A stretch of 64,000 bases of DNA from the NCBI GenBank assembly GCA_018398815.1, contig CM031615.1:47011039-47075038 (forward strand). Direction: 5' to 3'. Every line of letters begins with the position of its first letter. Position 1 is the first letter of the stretch. Shown piece by piece: positions 59,124-64,000 of the stretch. Source of the DNA: Conus ventricosus (Eukaryota > Mollusca > Gastropoda > Neogastropoda > Conidae). The translations under genes were made by a program, and so were the position numbers. The notes under the pieces are model-generated. The model was not told where the DNA came from and did not search any database. It worked only from the letters and a program-made list of their open reading frames with translations.

Positions 59124-59221
59124 GTGTGTGTGTGTGTGTGTGCATGCGTATGTGTGTGTGCTTATTTTTGATGTGTGTGTGTGTGTGTGTCTATGCTCGC
59201 ACATGTGTACGTGTGTGTGTG

Positions 59222-59266
<45 letters not shown>

Positions 59267-60667
59267 GGGGGGGTTCTGCTTGGATGCCTGTAAACAAAAG
59301 CTGCTAGAAGTACTCAAAATGCATAGATTTATGATAACAGGTTTAGACAACAGTATGTGGTATAACAACAGTTTACACATTTCACATATTCAAATGTGAG
59401 TGCTCGGAATGAAAATGACTTCATGGCCAAAGTTAAGATTTTTCAAAAGTAATGCAGATTGAATTTGTGATTGCTCTGGTAAAATAAAGCTTGCAGGTTG
59501 AATTTGCAGTTGATCTAGTGGTCTTTAAGAAGAAGCCTCCAGACGTAATTTGCACAGGTGTAGTTTGATTTTGTCTTTGTTGCGATGCCATTTGTAGGTG
59601 GAAACGATTGGAGGAGAATTGAAGGGACGCCCAGGCCCAGGATTTTCCTGGCTGCTCGTACATGATGATGTCGACAGTCCGACTGTTTCCTCAAAGTCAT
59701 ACACCTACACCGACCACACCAAACAGAGGGTAGGCACCATAGAATTGTACATAGCTGCCAAATATCCAAGATCTTTCTGAAATTATCCTTATTTCAAAAT
59801 TATTTCAAACATCATGAATAGATGAATATCCAGAATGTCAAAATCTTGTTAAAAGATTTGGGGCTTGAGATTTTTTTTTGTAGCTTAAAGAGGGCTGATA
59901 AAGGATTGCAAATAAAGGCCAAATGATGTTTTGTGAATCTTGGCAACTATTTATCTCCTGAAGCAGTGGGGGTTAAGATACATTCAGTCAAAGGCATGTT
60001 TCCTCCTCTTAAGCTTGTCCCGCCCCTTTCAGCCCTGATTCCTGAGTTTTGACCCCCGATGGATGGCAGCTATTTCGCAATTTGAACATTATTGATGTTA
60101 AGCAAGCACGCAAGTTTGGATATGTGTGTTCATTTCCTTGTATCCATGAGTTCATGCATGCACTTGACAGACAGAAACAGGAATGTAAGTGCATTTTTTG
60201 GTGTAAGACTGCTAGAGGATTTATGGATCAATATGGACAAACTCTTAATCCATTGATATTCTACAGCATGTAGCAGAAAAAGAAATCTATCTGGGTTATT
60301 CTAGATTGTAGGTGCCTGCAGTCTTATGAGAGCAATTTCATGCATTGCAGTTAAAATGTGGATATAGTGAGACAAAAAAAAGAAAAGAAAGAAAGAAAGA
60401 AAAAGGACATAGTTTAACAAGAAACATACATGAACAAAAAAGAACACACTGTCAAATAAGAAGCACACAGACAGGCAAATTAACAGCAACAGCAGCACAA
60501 AAAAAAGGAAGTGAGAGAGAGAGAGAGAAACAGAGAGAGATGAACAAGAACATAATCTCGTGTGTTTGCTTGGCCTTTGCTGGCTGCATCTTGCTGTAAC
60601 ACACATATGGATGCACGCACACACACACACACTGAATTGTCGTCTTTCTTTTCATGTATGTGCATGC

Positions 60668-60700
<33 letters not shown>

Positions 60701-60702
60701 CA

Positions 60703-60765
<63 letters not shown>

Positions 60766-62307
60766 ACTCCATGCCCTCACACATCAGATGTGTACTACTT
60801 GGAGATGAGAGAACTGTGGTAGTGAGCCAGAAACCAGAGGTGGGTGAGGTACTCATTCCTAAAACGTCTCCGTCTGATGAATCTCTTTTGTTTATTGGTT
60901 GTTTGTTTCTGCCCCATCTTCTTTGCCTTCTTGATGATATTACCCCTACACAGCCCAGTTTGTTGGCCCTCACAAAGCTACACCCATCTCTCCTGTTATG
61001 GTCCCACCACAAGCAGTCATGAGGCACCCTGCCAAAGAAGACACTGTACAGCGGTTGAATTGCTGAGGCAGAGTTCAGTGGTGCCTGCTTTGGATCAAAC
61101 ATACACAGGGCACCACCTCCTCTTTTTTTTTCTGTTTTTTATTCTTTATTTTTATTCATTTATTTTGCTGTCCTATCTTCTGTGCGACTAGAGCGGCACT
61201 GCACCCACACCGCTCATTCTGACCCCCTTGTCCCCAGCCCAGCCCGGTTCGCCACAGCCCCGGCATCGATAGTCCACAGCAAGCAGCCAATGTCAGGTCG
61301 TTAAGAGGCAACCCGCCGGACGAGACACTGCACTACTGCCAAGTCATTTCGGTGGTGTTCAGTGATGCCTGTTCTAAACCAACATACGCAGGACACCACC
61401 TACTAAGCCCCTGCTGACGACAATAATTGCTTAGTCACAGAGCTGGCATGAGTGAGCTCTCCCTCTAAGATTTTTTTCCTCTTTTTCTGTGGAGTCTTTC
61501 TTTCTGCGTACACAGGCTGATACTCCTGCGGACACCGCCTGTATAGACAGGCAGTGGAGTTTTGTGTGTATGGCCGTTTTTTATCCCGCCATTAAGGCAG
61601 CCATACTCCATCTTTGGGGAAGGTGCATGCTATGTGTAACGTGTCATCCATACCAACGGCCAAACTGGCCTTCTCTTCCGAAAGTTGGTGATGGGATTTT
61701 ACGTGTGTGCAAGATGTGCGTGCGTTCACACACGGAACCTCGGTTTATAGTCTCATTCGAAGGACTGTGTGGGGAATGGAGTCAGAACCAATGTTAACTC
61801 CGAGGGAAAAATCCCCCTGTACCAAAATTCGAACCCACAACCCCAGGATCACGAGTCCGGCACTCTACCAACTGAGCTATTCCGGCCCCCTTCTGTGGAA
61901 TGACCACAAGTGAATGACTCAACTATGACCATTGTGCCCTTTAAGGAAAGGGGAATCTGACCAAAGTGTTGCACACACAGATCACTCGACCACATTCCTT
62001 TTATAGCATGGACCAACAACAGCAACTGCTTGATTCCAGAGCCAGACTGAGTCATGATCCCATTGGAAAGAGAGGTGCGTGCGATGCATTGTGGAGAGGA
62101 AAAAAAAAAGGTTGTCCAACACAGGTGCGCGAACTACAGAAGTGGGCGGGGAGAGCAGAGCTGGATGCGGCAGGCGTCGATGACCTCGCTGTGTGACCTG
62201 GTCCCCTCCCAGTACTGTGACCTGGTCTGCCAGGTGGTCGGCACGGTCACGGAGCGGCAAGAGGACCGTTTTGTGGCCCGCGTCTGGGACGGCACCACCT
62301 GCCCCTA
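55370..62307 (+). CDS. POT1: POT1, N-terminal OB-fold exons
   Basis: Exons 55370-55514, 58919-59049, 59598-59729, 62125-62307; phases agree through the third. POT1 is the shelterin subunit that binds single-stranded telomeric TTAGGG repeats with two OB folds. Seen: YTRIADLNLNYNVLGVVKFS (human [22 protein letters not shown]), DLVQVLSITDETVTEKLVVS, SIGDVIRFHRLR (human NGDIVRFHRLK), DHTKQRVRELQKWA, and QYCDLVCQVVGTVTER with RVWDGTTCP (human QYFDLTCQLLG, KVWDGTRTP). The fourth exon needs a one-base frame change. Start codon not located; the remainder lies past the window end. Confidence 0.85.
55616..55745. repeat. Long poly-G tracts
   Basis: Poly-G of about 60 nt with two single C interruptions (55685-55745), preceded by a shorter run at 55616-55636. 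In POT1 intron 1, directly 5' of a LINE. Confidence 0.95.
55757..57324 (+). mobile_element. LINE with nearly complete reverse transcriptase (CR1/Rex1-like)
   Basis: Two overlapping frames joined by one frameshift near 56700. RT motifs in order: ITPxYKGKG-like [103 protein letters not shown]; then EVDLGVHVDNDLKFKQHV, ARPILEYGQTVWHPRH, VQRRATKLI, FFSERVAKTWNSLPDEVV to a stop at 57324. No RNase H and no endonuclease left (5' truncated). A (TTCAAG)n tail at 57414-57440. Confidence 0.9.
57482..57628 (-). repeat. SINE family A, partial copy
   Basis: Minus strand GCCGGAATAGCTCAGTTGGT, then GCGGGTTCGAATCTCCGCC and the first part of the body (GGGATTTTTCCCTCAGAGTT, ATTGGTTCTGACTCC). Follows the LINE tail directly. 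Confidence 0.8.
57629..58918 (+). other. POT1 intron 1, distal part
   Basis: Unique sequence; no exon or repeat recognised. Confidence 0.6.
58919..59049 (+). CDS. POT1: POT1 exon 2 of those visible
   Basis: Acceptor ttgtgtgcag; AC completes Asp, then LVQVLSITDETVTEKLVVSL, FYSAAEYFPATS and IGDVIRFHRLR; donor cgt|gtgagt. GDVIRFHRL is the POT1 hallmark of the first OB fold. Confidence 0.9.
59078..59272. repeat. (GT)n microsatellite ending in poly-G
   Basis: GT repeats with CATGCGTA interruptions, then about 23 Gs. Confidence 0.95.
59598..59729 (+). CDS. POT1: POT1 exon 3 of those visible
   Basis: Acceptor ccatttgtag, 44 codons, donor agg|gtaggc. Encodes VETIGGELKGRPGPGFSWLL, VHDDVDSPTVSSKSYTYTDH and TKQR, corresponding to the end of human OB1 (GFASLTFEG, FNFTTEDHK). 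Confidence 0.85.
59730..61000 (+). other. POT1 intron 3, proximal part
   Basis: Unique sequence with a (GA)n patch near 60511-60540 and a CGCACG/CA microsatellite at 60667-60762. No exon recognised. Confidence 0.6.
61010..61115 (-). repeat. SINE family B, short piece
   Basis: Shares GAAGACACTGTACAGCGG, TTCAGTGGTGCCTGC and CAGGGCACCACCTCCT with family B. Adjacent to a longer copy. Confidence 0.5.
61118..61472 (-). repeat. SINE family B copy, minus strand
   Basis: Starts with a T-rich run (A-tail on minus), then GCACTGCACCCACACCG, GTTAAGAGGCAACCCGCC and TGACGACAATAATTGCTTAG as in the 32.9-kb copy. 5'-truncated. Confidence 0.7.
61494..61890 (-). repeat. SINE family A, full-length copy
   Basis: Same organisation as the 53.4-kb copy, with few differences. 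The 9-bp TTCTGTGGA flanks it (61485-61493, 61891-61899). A tRNA-like head is at the right, an AAAG tail at the left. Confidence 0.85.
62125..62307 (+). CDS. POT1: POT1 exon 4 of those visible, with one-base frameshift
   Basis: Acceptor tgtccaacacag. Frame 1 gives VRELQKWAGRA then a TGA; frame 2 from about 62150 gives SWMRQASMTSLCDLVPSQYC, DLVCQVVGTVTERQEDRFVA and RVWDGTTCP; donor ccta|gtgagt. Both halves match POT1, so one extra base (probably in the GGGCGGGGAG stretch at about 62142-62152) separates them. Could be a sequencing indel, a polymorphism or a true lesion. Confidence 0.75.
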
Positions 62308-62639
62308 GTGAGTAGCAGTGACTACGTTGATTTCATCTGTCTGCTTGTATACTCATGTGTTGTTATTTTGAGCGCTTTAGGGGCTCACTGGTTCAGCAGA
62401 GGTGGTGTAAAATTTGGATGTCTGTCCACAATGAAACCGCGTTGACAAAGCTGTCAGTCAACCAAAATCTTCAGGTGTTCTAGACTGTTATAATACAATG
62501 CATGTTCAGGGCATTTTCATGATACAATATACAATTACATGTTTAGGGCATTTTTATGATGCAAAATACATGTTCAGGGCATTTTTATAATACAGTATAC
62601 AATGTCCAGGGCATACGGTCGCTTCTGTAACTTTGTACA
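62308..62639 (+). other. POT1 intron 4, start
   Basis: Holds a weak repeat of ATGTTCAGGGCATTTTTATG (62500-62615), three to four diverged copies. Confidence 0.6.
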
Positions 62640-62845
62640 AGCTGTGGACAGTCTGCTTGCCCAGAGTTTCCCAGCTAACCAAGACTAAGGGTATGACCAT
62701 CACAATTTTTCTGCTCAGTGGCAACGTCTGCTATGGTTCGGGCTGAAAAAATCCCACAGATGAATGGCCCTGATGGGAATCACACCCATGATCTCCCAGC
62801 ACATAATCCACCATGCAAACAACTGCATCATGATGGCCATTTTGT
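62640..62845 (-). repeat. SINE family C, diverged copy
   Basis: CTGATGGGAATCACACCCAT corresponds to the B box of the 33.6-kb copy on the minus strand; the flanking body resembles it weakly. Confidence 0.5.
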
Positions 62846-62919
62846 TTTAAGATTGTCTTTTGTTGCTGTCTGGAGACCAGCTGAGAATGTTTTCTCTGAG
62901 AAACAGGCTGGTTTCTGAG

Positions 62920-63250
62920 CTAGAAGAAGCATCACCAAAGAAATCTTCAACCACCAATCCTTTGTGAGAATCACCTACAGCAGCAACGAGATCCGTACCA
63001 TGTTTTCATAGACTTTAAGAAAGCATTTGACAAGAACTGGTATGCAGCCGTACGGGCATCCATGAGAAGATATAACATTTGTAGGAACTTTGTCAAGGTC
63101 AAAAAGCAACTTTATGAAAGCGCTTTCAGTATAGTTCTCTATAGTGACAGCTGTCCAGTGTTGAGTTTGCTATGGGCTGAGTTGGGAAGACTGGAACCAT
63201 ATACACTAGCATCATCCCCCTAAGGGAAGCATCTCAGAGAGCGTTGTTCA
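62920..63250 (+). mobile_element. LINE RT fragment, decayed
   Basis: HHVFIDFKKAFDKNWYAAVR then ASMRRYNICRNFVKV carries the RT motif A (FIDFKKAFD) in its usual setting. Before it, RSITKEIFN in another frame fits the GRSTTEQIFN block. Interrupted by stops and frameshifts. Confidence 0.7.
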
Positions 63251-63539
63251 AACTTCTGGACTAACACTGCAGGTGTCTGTATCTCATGGGCTTGCTGGAC
63301 ACCACGATAGTTTATGAAAATGAGCATGCAGTGTACCCTCTCATTTAGTCTCAGACGAGAGCGGAACTCGGTCACATCCTCTTCATCATTCTCATCCTCA
63401 TCAACCACCATAAAACAAGGCTCAAATTCAGTGGCCGTTCACGCCCTGCTTTTGTGGCAACCTCAGTTTCAATGTCTTGTCCGCTGCATCCAGGCTGTTG
63501 GCTAGTTCATGTCTAGGTCGCCAGTTTCAACGAGTTCAT

Positions 63540-63900
63540 GGGGCCTGTCATCAGAACATGGCTGTACCCTCCAAAGGGGTATGCTCTTTCACTCTGTATC
63601 CTCAGCCAGACAGTTATTGTCGTTAGTAGCGGGCTTAATAGTTGGTGTCGTCTGTCTGTTGGGGCAGAACAGGCATTACTGAACACCACAGATGTGATTC
63701 CACAGTAACACAGTGTCTCCTTTCATTGGTTGCCGCATGGCAACTTGACATTGCTTCCTGTGGATTGCTCATGCTTGGGCTGCGATGGGACAAGATAGGG
63801 TGTAGCAGTGAATAGGGAGCCAGAATGAGTGGCATGAGGGTAATGCGCTGAAATGGCGTGAAGGTAAGACAGGAAAAAAAAAAGAAATAAAAAAGAAATG
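63540..63900 (+). repeat. SINE family B copy, plus strand
   Basis: TATTGTCGTTAGTAGCGGGC, GGGGCAGAACAGGC, CACTGAACACCA-type block, GGTTGCCGCATGGCAAC, then an A-rich tail at 63870-63900. Confidence 0.65.
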
Positions 63901-64000
63901 CTGAAAAGATGTCTAAACTGCACCAGATTGCACAGATTTAAGTCTTTTTAAATTTAAAATAAAAAAATGCACGCTGGAGTTTTCTCTCTTTTTTTCTTAT

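Overview
This is animal nuclear DNA: genes are split into short exons by large introns, GT-AG splice sites flank every recognised exon (one GC-AG exception), and the rest is dense in microsatellites, minisatellites, SINEs, LINEs, a Penelope-like element and DNA transposons. The mix (long CA/GT and poly-G/C runs, tRNA-headed SINEs, LINEs with a C-terminal zinc knuckle or RNase H, piggyBac-type MITEs) fits a mollusc, probably a marine gastropod. That placement is inference from repeat style and cannot be proven from this window.

Three protein genes can be read. (1) 406-26542, plus strand: the 3' three quarters of a leukotriene A4 hydrolase / M1 aminopeptidase gene (LTA4H). It was rebuilt exon by exon in continuous frame (459 codons including the stop). 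The first ~150 codons lie upstream of the window. The exon carrying the third zinc ligand is present twice in tandem (5010-5124 and 5319-5433). Both copies are 115 nt with identical phases, and they can only be used one at a time without destroying the frame. (2) 54960-48812, minus strand: a four-exon gene for a ~112-residue single-pass membrane protein resembling SMIM29, with a 26-nt microexon. (3) 55370-62307, plus strand: the first recognisable exons of POT1, the telomere single-strand binding protein, arranged head to head with the SMIM29-like gene across ~0.4 kb; the rest of POT1 lies beyond the window.

Layout: 0-5.4 kb LTA4H exons; 5.4-13 kb one large intron with a decayed piggyBac element, a degenerate ~150-bp repeat field and a LINE RNase H fragment; 13-15.1 kb three more exons; 15.1-24 kb an intron made mostly of two minisatellites, each interrupted by a DNA transposon with terminal inverted repeats and a 6-bp target duplication; 24-26.5 kb the last three exons; 26.5-34.2 kb intergenic tandem repeats, SINEs and LINE pieces; 34.2-48.8 kb no recognisable coding exon (3' flank or long 3' UTR of the SMIM29-like gene) with minisatellites and a piggyBac-type MITE; 48.8-55 kb the SMIM29-like gene with a LINE and an inverted pair of Penelope-like copies in its first intron; 55.4-62.3 kb POT1 exons with a nearly intact LINE reverse transcriptase in the first intron; 62.3-64 kb POT1 intron with SINEs and a LINE fragment.

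The most notable points are the mutually exclusive active-site exons of LTA4H, a minisatellite seeded by an exon end plus its splice donor (about thirty copies of a strong 5' splice site in the intron), a second minisatellite that grew from the LTA4H stop-codon region, hammerhead-ribozyme folds in both Penelope-like copies, and a one-base frameshift in a POT1 exon.
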